A stretch of DNA of 64,000 nucleotides, from positions 22,549 through 86,548 of the forward strand of contig JBGVJZ010000002.1 in NCBI GenBank assembly GCA_045129695.1. The letters are read 5' to 3'. A program made the translations under genes and the position numbers. A model generated the notes under the pieces. The model was not told the origin of the DNA, ran no database searches, and saw only the letters and a list, made by a program, of their open reading frames with translations. This document shows positions 41,491-50,286 of this stretch, one piece after another. Origin of the DNA: Eshraghiella sp045129695 (GTDB lineage: Bacteria; Bacillota; Clostridia; Lachnospirales; Lachnospiraceae). Every line of letters starts with the position of its first letter. Within the stretch, counting starts at the first letter, position 1.

Positions 41491-42885
41491 ATGAAGGAAC
41501 TATCAGTTTTTATTGATACAGAGTCTAAAATCCCAGCGTATGAACAGATTTATATTTTTATTAAAAATGAGATAATGAATGGACATCTGAAGGCAGGAGA
41601 AGCTTTACCATCAAGTCGTGCACTGGCAGAATCACTTCAGTTTAGCAGAAGTACAATTCTTATGGCGTATGACCAGCTGGAGGCAGAGGGATATATTGAA
41701 GCCAGACCGCAAAAGGGCTGTTACGTGATGGAGCTTGAGGAGGGGTTTAGAAAAAATAATCATCCGGATAATTTTAATGGGACAGCCGTTGCACCGGAAA
41801 AATATGAAATAGATTTTTCACCGGTGGGAATTGAAACGGATAATTTTCCATATAACGAATGGCGTAAAATATCTAAACAGGTTATTTCATCGGAAAATGC
41901 AGAGCTTTTAAACAGCGGAAACGCCAAAGGAGATGCGGGTCTTAGAGAGAGCATTGCAAAATATCTTCGGGATTCTAGGGGAGTAAGAGCACACTCTGAC
42001 CGAATAATCCTGGGAGCAGGTTATGAGAATCTTCTGATGATTCTTAATTTTATTCTGAAGGATTCTGCTGCTTTTGCAATGGAGAATCCGGTATATCCCA
42101 AAGCGTACAGATTAATTCGCAACCTTGGAAGGCGAATAATCCCGGTCCGACTTGATGAGTATGGGATGAGTGTTGAAGAATTAGACCTTTCCGATGCGAA
42201 AGTTGCATATGTCACACCATCACACCAATATCCCATGGGGATTGTTATGTCAGTAGGACGCAGGCAGGAGCTTCTCCAATGGGCATACAATAAGGAAGGC
42301 AGATATATAATTGAAGATGATTATGATAGTGAATTCAGATACAGAGGTAAGCCGATTCCTGCATTGCAGGGACTTGATACACAGGAAAGAGTTATTTATA
42401 TCGGAACTTTTTCAAAATCCATATCTCCTGCAATCAGAATGAGTTACATGGTGCTTCCACAGGAATTGATGAATAAATATTATGACATAATTAGTTTTTG
42501 CAGTAATACTGTTTCAAGGATAGATCAGAAAATCGTTCAGGTATTCATGGAAAGCGGTGGTTTTGAAAGACATCTTAACAGAATGAGAACCATTTACAAG
42601 AATAAACATGCAGTAATGCTGTCAGAATTGAAAAATTGGAAAAATACTGAGATACTGGGTGAAAATGCAGGGGCACATATGCTTGTCAGAATTAAAAATA
42701 ATATGACAGAGGAAGACCTTGTACAGAAAGCAGCACTTAAGGGGATAAAAGTTTATTCGCTGAAAAACTGCTACATAGGCGGGAAAAACACGGATACTCC
42801 GATAATTATGCTTGGGTATGCAAAATTAAATCTGACTACGATGGAGGAGGGACTCAGACGTCTTAAACAGGAATGGAACGTATGA
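41491..42885 (+). CDS. MocR-family regulator (GntR helix-turn-helix fused to aminotransferase fold)
   Basis: About 464 residues. The N-terminal winged helix (PAYEQIYIFIKNEIMNGHLK, then LPSSRALAESLQFSRSTILM) is joined to a fold-type I aminotransferase-like domain. The domain has a PLP-site aspartate in IIEDDYDSEFRY and a lysine in GTFSKSISPAIRMSY. MocR proteins such as PdxR and GabR bind PLP and control vitamin B6 or amino-acid genes. No such target is adjacent, so the regulon is unknown. Confidence 0.9.
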   Translation: MKELSVFIDTESKIPAYEQIYIFIKNEIMNGHLKAGEALPSSRALAESLQFSRSTILMAYDQLEAEGYIEARPQKGCYVMELEEGFRKNNHPDNFNGTAVAPEKYEIDFSPVGIETDNFPYNEWRKISKQVISSENAELLNSGNAKGDAGLRESIAKYLRDSRGVRAHSDRIILGAGYENLLMILNFILKDSAAFAMENPVYPKAYRLIRNLGRRIIPVRLDEYGMSVEELDLSDAKVAYVTPSHQYPMGIVMSVGRRQELLQWAYNKEGRYIIEDDYDSEFRYRGKPIPALQGLDTQERVIYIGTFSKSISPAIRMSYMVLPQELMNKYYDIISFCSNTVSRIDQKIVQVFMESGGFERHLNRMRTIYKNKHAVMLSELKNWKNTEILGENAGAHMLVRIKNNMTEEDLVQKAALKGIKVYSLKNCYIGGKNTDTPIIMLGYAKLNLTTMEEGLRRLKQEWNV

Positions 42886-42888
42886 ATT

Positions 42889-42918
42889 AAAAAACAACCG
42901 GGGATTACTCCTCGGTTG
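42889..42918 (-). terminator. Terminator of the small acidic membrane protein
   Basis: On the minus strand CAACCGAGG and CCCCGGTTG pair around a short loop and are followed by TTTTTT. It overlaps the end of that gene. Confidence 0.8.
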
Positions 42919-43126
42919 CTCCTTCGTCTGATGGATTAATATTAACATATTCTCTTTCGATGTTGTCTTCTTCCTCATCGATAAAGTCATCATCGAAATC
43001 ATCATCAAAATCGTCATCTTCCATTAAAGACTTCTTCTCCTTAATCTTGTTATAGAGGAAAAGTCCTCCGGCAACACCCGCACATACTACTAAGATTGAA
43101 ACGATTACTTTAACTGCTTTTTTCAT
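42905..43126 (-). CDS. Small membrane protein with a poly-acidic tail
   Basis: A 73-residue protein: one N-terminal helix (about 5-25, KVIVSILVVCAGVAGGLFLY), a short basic stretch, then an acidic tail with three DDDF-like repeats. The likely orientation places the acidic tail in the cytoplasm beside the basic stretch (positive-inside rule). AAAGGAG precedes the start. It is monocistronic. I cannot name a family. Confidence 0.72.
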   Translation of the reverse strand: MKKAVKVIVSILVVCAGVAGGLFLYNKIKEKKSLMEDDDFDDDFDDDFIDEEEDNIEREYVNINPSDEGATEE

Positions 43127-43241
43127 AATGCATAACTCCTTTCATTTACTATTTTCTATTTTAATACGAAATGTTAAAATTGAAAAGTATTTAATATCAG
43201 TTTATAAAAATTTAACAACTTTTATTCACAAGGAAGAAAAA

Positions 43242-44135
43242 ATGACAATTAAAGAACAAAATGGTAATACAATTATATATGGTTTACAGGATTTTAAACT
43301 TAGTCAGACGCTGGAATGCGGTCAATGTTTTCATTTTAGCAAAATAGATGATGAGGAATATTATGTAGCTGCATTAAACCGGCTCCTACGTATTAAACAG
43401 GAGAATGACATGCTTATTTTTTGTGGTGAGTCCATGGAAGAGGTCCGGTCGGTCTGGATAAAATATTTTGATTTGGACAGGGACTATTCAGAGATTAAGC
43501 GAAGACTTATGTCAATGGACGACAGACTTAATAACGCCATTAATGATATGTGGGGAGTGAGACTTCTCAATCAGGATTTTTTTGAAACACTTATATCTTT
43601 TATTATTTCACAGAATCAGCAGATTCCCCGAATAAAGCAGATTGTTACAAATCTTTCGCAGACCTGTGGCAGGCAGCTTTCCGGGAATTTCTATGCTTTT
43701 CCTGATGCAAAAAGCATTCTTTCAATAGGTGAGGAGGGCGTAAGAGCGTGTAAAGCCGGATTTAGAAGTGCTTATATAATAGATGCCTGCGAGAAATTTG
43801 AGCAGGGAATGTTTAATGAAGAAAAATTGCGTAAAATGAGCTATGTTGAATGCATTGAAGCACTGAAACAGATTAGGGGAGTAGGGGACAAGGTTGCCAA
43901 CTGTGTTGCTCTTTTTTCTCTGGGACACAGGAGCGCTTTTCCCATAGATGTATGGATTAAAAGAATAATGGAAAGCATATATTTTGAAGAAGAGACACCT
44001 GTTTCGGTAATTCAGACTTTTGCCAATGAACATTTTGGTAAATATGGGGGGTATGCACAGCAGTATCTGTTCTATTACGCAAGGGAAAATTCAATTAACC
44101 ACAATGAAAAAACGAGAAAAAACGAGAAAAAGTAA
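43242..44135 (+). CDS. 8-oxoguanine-type DNA glycosylase (OGG1-like)
   Basis: A 297-residue base-excision repair glycosylase/lyase. It has an OGG N-terminal domain (TLECGQCFHFSK), a helix-hairpin-helix GVGDKVANCVALF whose lysine is the expected catalytic residue, and FPIDVWIKRIM with the conserved aspartate. ATG 43242 with AGGAAG is used; an earlier in-frame ATG at 43128 overlaps the divergent gene's start. The C-terminus is lysine-rich and encoded by repeated AAAACGAG units. groES follows from its own CIRCE promoter. Confidence 0.9.
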   Translation: MTIKEQNGNTIIYGLQDFKLSQTLECGQCFHFSKIDDEEYYVAALNRLLRIKQENDMLIFCGESMEEVRSVWIKYFDLDRDYSEIKRRLMSMDDRLNNAINDMWGVRLLNQDFFETLISFIISQNQQIPRIKQIVTNLSQTCGRQLSGNFYAFPDAKSILSIGEEGVRACKAGFRSAYIIDACEKFEQGMFNEEKLRKMSYVECIEALKQIRGVGDKVANCVALFSLGHRSAFPIDVWIKRIMESIYFEEETPVSVIQTFANEHFGKYGGYAQQYLFYYARENSINHNEKTRKNEKK

Positions 44136-44188
44136 TAAAAAAACGAGAAAAGATGGTTGAATTTGGCAAAAACGAACGATACATATAT

Positions 44189-44256
44189 TTGCATATTTTT
44201 TTTAATGGAACTAATATATATTCAATCGGTTAGCACTCAAACTTGATGAGTGCTAA
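44189..44256 (+). promoter_or_regulatory. groESL promoter with CIRCE operator (HrcA site)
   Basis: TTGCAT (44189-44194), 17 nt, TAATAT (44212-44217), followed by the CIRCE inverted repeat TTAGCACTC-N9-GAGTGCTAA (44230-44256), a perfect match to the consensus. HrcA is known to repress heat-shock operons through this site. Confidence 0.95.
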
Positions 44257-44312
44257 CAATTACAAACAGCTAACATATTTTAAATAATAATATTTTTATA
44301 GGAGGATTTATC

Positions 44313-44597
44313 ATGAAGTTAGTACCTTTAGGAGACAGAGTAGTATTAAAGCAGCTTGTAGCTGAAGAAACAACCAAATCGGGAATTGTTCTTCCGGGTC
44401 AGGCAAAAGAGAAACCACAGCAGGCGGAAATCGTTGCTGTAGGACCTGGTGGAGTTGTAGACGGTAAGGAAGTAACAATGCATGTATCTGTAGGACAGAA
44501 GGTTATTTTTTCAAAATATGCAGGTTCAGAAGTAAAATTAGATGATGAAGAATTTATCATTGTTAAGCAGAATGACATTCTTGCAATTGTTGAATAA
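44313..44597 (+). CDS. groES: Co-chaperonin GroES
   Basis: A 94-residue co-chaperonin that caps GroEL. The mobile loop ETTKSGIVLPGQAKEKPQ and the C-terminal IVKQNDILAIVE are typical. AGGAGG precedes the start. groEL follows 19 nt later. Confidence 0.97.
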   Translation: MKLVPLGDRVVLKQLVAEETTKSGIVLPGQAKEKPQQAEIVAVGPGGVVDGKEVTMHVSVGQKVIFSKYAGSEVKLDDEEFIIVKQNDILAIVE

Positions 44598-44616
44598 TAT
44601 TTGGAGGTAATGAATA

Positions 44617-46239
44617 ATGGCAAAGGAAATTAAATACGGAGCAGAAGCCAGAGAAGCACTTGGTGCAGGCGTTAACAAATTGGCAAACACAGTAAGAGTA
44701 ACATTAGGACCTAAGGGAAGAAACGTTGTTCTTGATAAATCATATGGTGCACCACTTATTACTAATGATGGTGTTACAATTGCGAAAGAAATCGAGCTTG
44801 AGGACGCTTTTGAGAATATGGGTGCACAGCTTGTTAAAGAAGTTGCAACCAAGACTAATGATGTAGCAGGTGACGGTACTACAACAGCTACAGTTCTTGC
44901 ACAGGCAATGATTGATGAAGGAATCAAGAATCTCGCCGCAGGAGCTAATCCAATCATCCTTAGAAGAGGTATGAAGAAAGCAACTGACTGTGCAGTTGAA
45001 GCAATTGCTAATATGAGTTCAAATGTAACAGGTAAGGATCAGATTGCAAAGGTTGCAGCAATCTCAGCAGGTGATGAAGAGGTTGGACAGTTAGTAGCCG
45101 ATGCAATGGAAAAAGTATCTAATGACGGCGTAATAACAATTGAAGAGTCTAAGTCAATGAAGACTGAACTTGATGTTGTTGAAGGTATGCAGTTCGACAG
45201 AGGATATGTTTCAGCATATATGGCAACGGATATGGATAAGATGGAGGCGGTTCTTGAGAATCCATACATTCTTATTACAGATAAGAAGATTAGTAATATT
45301 CAGGAAATCCTTCCATTGCTTGAGCAGATTGTACAGAGCAGTGCCAAACTTTTAATCATTGCAGAGGATGTTGAGGGTGAAGCTCTTACAACTCTTATTG
45401 TTAACAAATTAAGAGGAACATTTAATGTTGTTGCTGTTAAGGCTCCGGGTTATGGCGACAGAAGAAAAGAGATGTTAAAGGATATTGCAATCCTTACAGG
45501 TGGTCAGGTAATTTCAGAGGAAATCGGTCTGGACCTCAAAGATGCAACTCTTGCAGACCTTGGTCGTGCAAAATCTGTTAAGGTTCAGAAGGAGAATACC
45601 ATCATTGTTGACGGTATGGGAACAACAGAAGATATTCAGGCAAGAATTAACCAGATTAAGGCCCAGCTTGCAGAGACAACATCTGAGTTTGATAAAGAGA
45701 AATATCAGGAAAGACTTGCTAAGCTTTCAGGCGGTGTAGCAGTTATCCGTGTAGGTGCTGCTACAGAAACAGAGATGAAGGAGAATAAGCTCCGTCTTGA
45801 GGATGCCCTTGCAGCTACAAAGGCAGCAGTTGAGGAAGGAATTATCGCAGGTGGTGGTTCAGCATATATTCATGCTTCTAAAGAGGTTGCAAAGCTTGCT
45901 GATACACTTGATGGAGATGAGAAGACCGGTGCTAAGTTAATTCTGAAAGCACTTGAAGCTCCTCTTTACCACATTGCATTCAATGCCGGTCTGGAGGGCG
46001 CAGTTATTATCAATAAGGTAAGAGAATCAGAGGTTGGAACAGGCTTTGATGCTCTTCATGAGGAATATGTTGACATGGTTGCAGCAGGAATCCTTGACCC
46101 TGCAAAGGTTACAAGAAGTGCATTACAGAATGCAACAAGTGTAGCTTCAACATTACTCACAACAGAATCAGTAGTAGCCACCATCAAAGAAGATACTCCT
46201 GCAATGCCAGCCGGCGCAGGAATGGGCGGAATGATGTAA
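44617..46239 (+). CDS. groEL: Chaperonin GroEL
   Basis: A 540-residue chaperonin subunit of standard length. It shows VTLGPKGRNVVLDK, the ATP-site GDGTTTATVLAQ and the C-terminal Gly-Met tail (GAGMGGMM). The start has TTGGAGGT. It is co-transcribed with groES under CIRCE control. Confidence 0.98.
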   Translation: MAKEIKYGAEAREALGAGVNKLANTVRVTLGPKGRNVVLDKSYGAPLITNDGVTIAKEIELEDAFENMGAQLVKEVATKTNDVAGDGTTTATVLAQAMIDEGIKNLAAGANPIILRRGMKKATDCAVEAIANMSSNVTGKDQIAKVAAISAGDEEVGQLVADAMEKVSNDGVITIEESKSMKTELDVVEGMQFDRGYVSAYMATDMDKMEAVLENPYILITDKKISNIQEILPLLEQIVQSSAKLLIIAEDVEGEALTTLIVNKLRGTFNVVAVKAPGYGDRRKEMLKDIAILTGGQVISEEIGLDLKDATLADLGRAKSVKVQKENTIIVDGMGTTEDIQARINQIKAQLAETTSEFDKEKYQERLAKLSGGVAVIRVGAATETEMKENKLRLEDALAATKAAVEEGIIAGGGSAYIHASKEVAKLADTLDGDEKTGAKLILKALEAPLYHIAFNAGLEGAVIINKVRESEVGTGFDALHEEYVDMVAAGILDPAKVTRSALQNATSVASTLLTTESVVATIKEDTPAMPAGAGMGGMM

Positions 46240-46252
46240 AATGTAATAAGGA

Positions 46253-46281
46253 GGGACCCACAGAGTGGGTTCCCTTTTTTT
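46253..46281 (+). terminator. groESL terminator
   Basis: GGGACCCAC and GTGGGTTCCC form a stem with a short loop, followed by seven T. Confidence 0.85.
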
Positions 46282-46409
46282 ATGATATAGGAAAGTTCTC
46301 TGAACTTCCTATATCATAAAAAACGCTCCGCTAAGGATCGCACTGCGGCGGAGAAGAAGATGTTGCTAAAGCAACCCGCCGCAGGCGGAGAATCTCGCAA
46401 GCGAGATTC
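46281..46409. repeat. Array of three hairpins downstream of groEL
   Basis: Hairpin 1: TATGATATAGGAA (46281-46293) with TTCCTATATCATA (46306-46318). Hairpin 2: CTGCGGCGG (46343-46351) with CCGCCGCAG (46376-46384), containing an inner GTTGC/GCAAC. Hairpin 3: GAATCTCGC/GCGAGATTC (46390-46409) with a 2-nt loop. The rest of the gap to 46485 holds only AT-rich promoter-like DNA. Confidence 0.75.
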
Positions 46410-46485
46410 TTTCTTATATTTATTGCAAAAATTGACAATTTAATGTAAACTGAAATACGTATATGTACATAAGGAGGATACAAAT

Positions 46486-47271
46486 ATGTATTGTATTAAA
46501 TGTGGTGCACAGCTTCCTGATGGAGCAGGCTTTTGTTCTTCATGTGGAAGCAATTTGAATGCGGCTTCTATGAATGCGGTTTCAGCACCGGCTGTTGATT
46601 ATAATGTGCAAATGCTTCAGGCACAGCAAATGCAGGCGCAGCAGTACCAGATGCAGAAGAATGGAATACGTCAGAGTGAGATTGATGCTTTATCCAGAGC
46701 TTATGCTCATTTTAATCTTAAACAATCAACATTCCAGGAGTACGATAAAGTAGGTGAACGTCTTAATTACTATTCAAGAGGAGCGAGAAGTGCACTTATA
46801 GTATGGGGAGCTATCATTACAGTTTTAAGCTTTCTTATATTATTAGGAGGGGCAGGTCTCAGTGTTAATTATATAAAGACCTTTTTGGTGCCGTTTGCTA
46901 TATTCTTTATACCGGGTGTAATGATGATTACCGGTGGAATTTTGATGAAAGTTAATAATAAGAAAAAGCGCAGACTCTATGAGGCAGAATATATTCGTCT
47001 TGCACAGGAACTTAATGATCATTATAATGCTTATCCACAGTGCCCTGTCGGAGCAGAGTATGCTAATCCTAAAATCTTAGAAGTAATTATGGGGGTTTTG
47101 AATTCAGGTCGGGCAGATACTATTAAAGAAGCTATTAATCTTATGATTGCTGAAGTTAATCAGGCTGAGATGTCATTGTATTTACAGAACATTGAAGCAT
47201 ATGCAAAATCAACTGCAAATTACTCTAAAGCAAGTGCAGTGTTTGCAGCTGCAAGCTTTTTCACAAAGTAA
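46486..47271 (+). CDS. Zinc-ribbon membrane protein
   Basis: A 261-residue protein of unknown function. Residues 1-22 form a zinc ribbon (CIKCGAQL, then CSSCGSN). A Met/Gln-rich linker (about 43-60) follows, then a charged region and two membrane helices (about 103-127 and 132-155). A soluble C-terminal half follows, ending in a helical AEVNQAEMSLYLQNIEAYAK region. The ribosome site is AAGGAGG. It is monocistronic with a short terminator. Confidence 0.78.
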   Translation: MYCIKCGAQLPDGAGFCSSCGSNLNAASMNAVSAPAVDYNVQMLQAQQMQAQQYQMQKNGIRQSEIDALSRAYAHFNLKQSTFQEYDKVGERLNYYSRGARSALIVWGAIITVLSFLILLGGAGLSVNYIKTFLVPFAIFFIPGVMMITGGILMKVNNKKKRRLYEAEYIRLAQELNDHYNAYPQCPVGAEYANPKILEVIMGVLNSGRADTIKEAINLMIAEVNQAEMSLYLQNIEAYAKSTANYSKASAVFAAASFFTK

Positions 47272-47283
47272 GTTACATATTTT

Positions 47284-47312
47284 ACACCCTGCTAATAAAG
47301 CAGGGTGTTGTT
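47284..47312 (+). terminator. Probable terminator after the zinc-ribbon gene
   Basis: ACACCCTGC and GCAGGGTGT form a perfect 9-bp stem with a 7-nt loop. The T tail is weak. Confidence 0.6.
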
Positions 47313-47444
47313 AGTATTAGGACATTATATTTTAATTTTCGCGAAAAGTTTCGAAAAATTTTATAATTTTCCACTTCCATTAATTTTAAAAAGTTAGTAC
47401 AATAGAGAAATGATAACAAACAGATTGAGAGGAGCAATGTAGAA

Positions 47445-47972
47445 ATGCTTGATGGAATAGTAGAATGTCTTGTAGAACGAAGGAAAACTAAAAAGGCGTA
47501 TTTGATAAGGTTTCTGGCCTTCTTAATTGATTCAATTCTTATTGCAGCGTCACTTTTTATTTTCCTGTATATGACGGCTTTTTCTGCAATTATATTTATA
47601 TTTGCAATAATTGGTGTGGTTCTTACATGGCTTGCAATCAGAAATACCAATATTGAGTATGAATATTCTTTTTTTGAAGGTGAGTTTACGGTGGACAGGA
47701 TTCTTAATAAGAGTAACCGTAAGTGTGTTAAGAAGTTTTCTTTTGATAAGCTTGAACTTATAGTACCTAAGGGTTCACACCGGCTGGGTGGCAATCCTAA
47801 TAATAACCGTAGGAAATACAATTATTCAGCGCTGGATCCTGAGCTTAAGGATTATGTAGCAGTAGTTATAGATGATAATGCATCTGCGGTAGAAGTGATT
47901 TTTACACCTAATACAGAGCTCCTGGAGATTCTCAGCAAAAAATATCCTAGGAAAGTCACTATTAACGAATAA
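47445..47972 (+). CDS. DUF6106-like membrane protein
   Basis: A 175-residue protein with two membrane helices (about 22-43 and 45-65) and a soluble C-terminal domain. The segment NTNIEYEYSFFEGEFTVDRI followed by KKFSFDKLELIVP resembles DUF6106 as I recall it (moderate certainty). The ribosome site GAGGAG is 12 nt upstream. It lies just before guaB but is separated from it by a promoter. Function unknown. Confidence 0.65.
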   Translation: MLDGIVECLVERRKTKKAYLIRFLAFLIDSILIAASLFIFLYMTAFSAIIFIFAIIGVVLTWLAIRNTNIEYEYSFFEGEFTVDRILNKSNRKCVKKFSFDKLELIVPKGSHRLGGNPNNNRRKYNYSALDPELKDYVAVVIDDNASAVEVIFTPNTELLEILSKKYPRKVTINE

Positions 47973-47979
47973 AAGCAGG

Positions 47980-48008
47980 TTGACATTTTCGATGTATTTT
48001 GATATATT
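47980..48008 (+). promoter_or_regulatory. Sigma-A promoter of guaB
   Basis: TTGACA (47980-47985), a 17-nt spacer, and TATATT (48003-48008), 82 nt before the guaB start. Confidence 0.7.
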
Positions 48009-48090
48009 TGATGAAATTTATTTTTTTTAAAATTCTACTAAAATTTTAGAACCTCACAGAGGATAAATAGAAAGGAAGGAAAATATAAAA

Positions 48091-49545
48091 ATGGGTACAA
48101 TTATCGGTGAAGGAATTACATTTGATGACGTTCTTTTGGTTCCGGCATATTCGGAAGTAACACCTAATATGGTTGAATTAGGAACACAGCTTACCAAGAA
48201 AATTAAACTTAATGTTCCAATTATGAGTGCGGGTATGGATACTGTTACTGAACACAGAATGGCTATTGCAATGGCAAGACAGGGTGGTATTGGTATTATA
48301 CATAAGAATATGTCAGTTGAGCAGCAGGCTGAGGAAGTTGACAAAGTAAAACGTTCAGAGAATGGAGTTATTACCGACCCGTTTTATCTGTCTCCTGAAC
48401 ATACATTACAGGATGCTAACAATCTTATGGCTAAGTTTAGAATTTCAGGAGTTCCTATTACAGAGAATGGCAAGTTAGTTGGTATCATTACTAACCGTGA
48501 CTTGAAATTTGAGACAGATTTCACAAAGAAGATTAAGGAATCAATGACAAGTGAGAATCTTGTTACCGCTAAGGTTGGCATTACTCTTGATGAGGCTAAG
48601 GCAATTCTTGCCAAGGCCCGTAAGGAGAAATTACCAATTGTTGATGATGATTTTAACCTAAAGGGATTAATTACAATTAAAGATATTGAGAAGCAGATTA
48701 AATATCCTTTATCTGCAAAGGACTCACAGGGCAGACTTCTCTGTGGTGCCGCTGTTGGTATTACAGCCAATGTTATGGAAAGAGTGGCAGCACTCGTTGC
48801 AGCTAAAGTTGACTGTATTGTAGTTGATTCAGCTCACGGACATTCCAAGAATATTATTGATACAGTTAAGAAAATTAAAGCTGCTTTCCCTGACTTACAG
48901 GTTATTGCAGGAAATATTGCAACAGGTGCAGCTGCAAAGGCTCTTATTGATGCCGGCGTTGATGCTGTTAAGGTTGGTATAGGACCCGGTTCCATTTGTA
49001 CAACACGTGTTGTTGCAGGTATTGGCGTACCACAGGTTAGTGCAGTTATGGACGTATATGAGGTAGCCAAGGAATATGGTGTACCTGTAATTGCAGATGG
49101 TGGTATTAAGTATTCAGGTGATTTAACCAAAGCTATCGCTGCCGGTGCAGATGTATGTATGATGGGAAGTATTTTTGCAGGATGTGATGAAGCTCCCGGT
49201 GATTATGAATTATTCCAGGGAAGAAAATATAAAGTATACAGAGGAATGGGTTCAATTGCGGCTATGGAGAATGGAAGCAAGGACCGTTATTTCCAGACGG
49301 ATGCTAAAAAGCTTGTTCCTGAAGGTGTTGAAGGACGAGTTGCTTACAAAGGTATGCTTGAAGATACAGTGTTCCAGTTAATGGGTGGATTACGTTCAGG
49401 AATGGGATATTGTGGGGCTAAGACAATTGCTGACCTGAAGGAAAATGGCAAATTTGTTAAGATTTCAGCCGCTTCATTAAAAGAGAGTCATCCTCATGAC
49501 ATTCATATTACAAAAGAAGCTCCAAATTATAGTGTAGAGCAGTAG
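48091..49545 (+). CDS. guaB: IMP dehydrogenase
   Basis: A 484-residue enzyme that oxidises IMP to XMP with NAD+, the committed step to GMP. The N-terminus is GITFDDVLLVPAYS. Paired CBS domains lie at about 95-205. The catalytic loop GPGSICTTRVVAGIGVPQ places the nucleophile at Cys303, and the flap GMGSIAAME is intact. The ribosome site is GAAAGGAAGG. A terminator follows immediately. Confidence 0.97.
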   Translation: MGTIIGEGITFDDVLLVPAYSEVTPNMVELGTQLTKKIKLNVPIMSAGMDTVTEHRMAIAMARQGGIGIIHKNMSVEQQAEEVDKVKRSENGVITDPFYLSPEHTLQDANNLMAKFRISGVPITENGKLVGIITNRDLKFETDFTKKIKESMTSENLVTAKVGITLDEAKAILAKARKEKLPIVDDDFNLKGLITIKDIEKQIKYPLSAKDSQGRLLCGAAVGITANVMERVAALVAAKVDCIVVDSAHGHSKNIIDTVKKIKAAFPDLQVIAGNIATGAAAKALIDAGVDAVKVGIGPGSICTTRVVAGIGVPQVSAVMDVYEVAKEYGVPVIADGGIKYSGDLTKAIAAGADVCMMGSIFAGCDEAPGDYELFQGRKYKVYRGMGSIAAMENGSKDRYFQTDAKKLVPEGVEGRVAYKGMLEDTVFQLMGGLRSGMGYCGAKTIADLKENGKFVKISAASLKESHPHDIHITKEAPNYSVEQ

Positions 49546-49554
49546 AGAATATCG

Positions 49555-49586
49555 GGGCTGTCGTTATTTTAACGATAGCCCTTTTT
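49555..49586 (+). terminator. guaB terminator
   Basis: GGGCTGTCGTT and AACGATAGCCC form an 11-bp stem with one G-T pair, followed by TTTTT. An in-frame ATG of the next gene at 49587 lies right at its end and so is not the start. Confidence 0.9.
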
Positions 49587-49607
49587 ATGTTTGATTTAAG
49601 GTGTTGT

Positions 49608-50273
49608 ATGAAAAAAAATAAGCTGATATTGTTTTTGGGATGTTCAGGCATAGTTTTGCTGATATTACTTGGAATAGTGTTAATAAACAGAGATAATGAA
49701 GGTTCTTTTATTAATAGGCAGACAGAAACTGATACGACCGGTGAAACGGAAAAAGTTATTATTGACCCGTTTCTGTTAAGCGATGCAATAACGGAGCGTT
49801 TGCTGACAGTAAATGAATATTCCAGACCGGGAAATTCCCTTGAAAATGTTAACGGAATTGTAATACATTATGTAGGAAATCCGGCAACTTCTGCGGAGAA
49901 TAACAGAAATTATTTTGAAAGTCTTAAGGACACTCATGAGAGAAGTGCCAGCAGTCATTATATTGTGGGACTTGAAGGTGAGATACTTCAATGCGTGCCT
50001 TTGGATGAGATTTCCTACGCTTCAAATGACCGCAATAAGGATACAATTGCAATAGAATGCTGTCATCCTGATTCAACGGGTAAATTTAATTCTCAGACCT
50101 ATGATTCGCTTGTAAAGCTTACTGCGGCATTGTGTAAGACCTATAATCTTGATCCGACAACAGATGTTTTAAGGCATTATGATATAACCGGCAAAATGTG
50201 TCCTGTTTATTATGTAAAAAATGAAGATGAATGGAGATACTTTATTACACAGGTGGTATCTCAAATGAAATAA
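49608..50273 (+). CDS. Secreted N-acetylmuramoyl-L-alanine amidase
   Basis: A 221-residue cell-wall hydrolase of the Amidase_2/PGRP fold, with a single N-terminal membrane helix (about 4-27). Zinc-binding and catalytic-site residues are visible: the histidine of VIHYVG, the HYIVG block, and RHYDITGKMCP near the C-terminus, where the second histidine and a cysteine lie. It should cut the bond between muramic acid and L-Ala outside the cell. The start follows AAGGTG. A methyltransferase gene starts 13 nt later. Confidence 0.88.
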   Translation: MKKNKLILFLGCSGIVLLILLGIVLINRDNEGSFINRQTETDTTGETEKVIIDPFLLSDAITERLLTVNEYSRPGNSLENVNGIVIHYVGNPATSAENNRNYFESLKDTHERSASSHYIVGLEGEILQCVPLDEISYASNDRNKDTIAIECCHPDSTGKFNSQTYDSLVKLTAALCKTYNLDPTTDVLRHYDITGKMCPVYYVKNEDEWRYFITQVVSQMK

Positions 50274-50286
50274 AATGGAGTAAAAT

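Noticed and set aside
47282..47821. 179-codon minus-strand frame opposite the DUF6106-like gene
   Set aside because: Runs through a terminator and the promoter region; the plus-strand gene has a ribosome site and sensible membrane topology.
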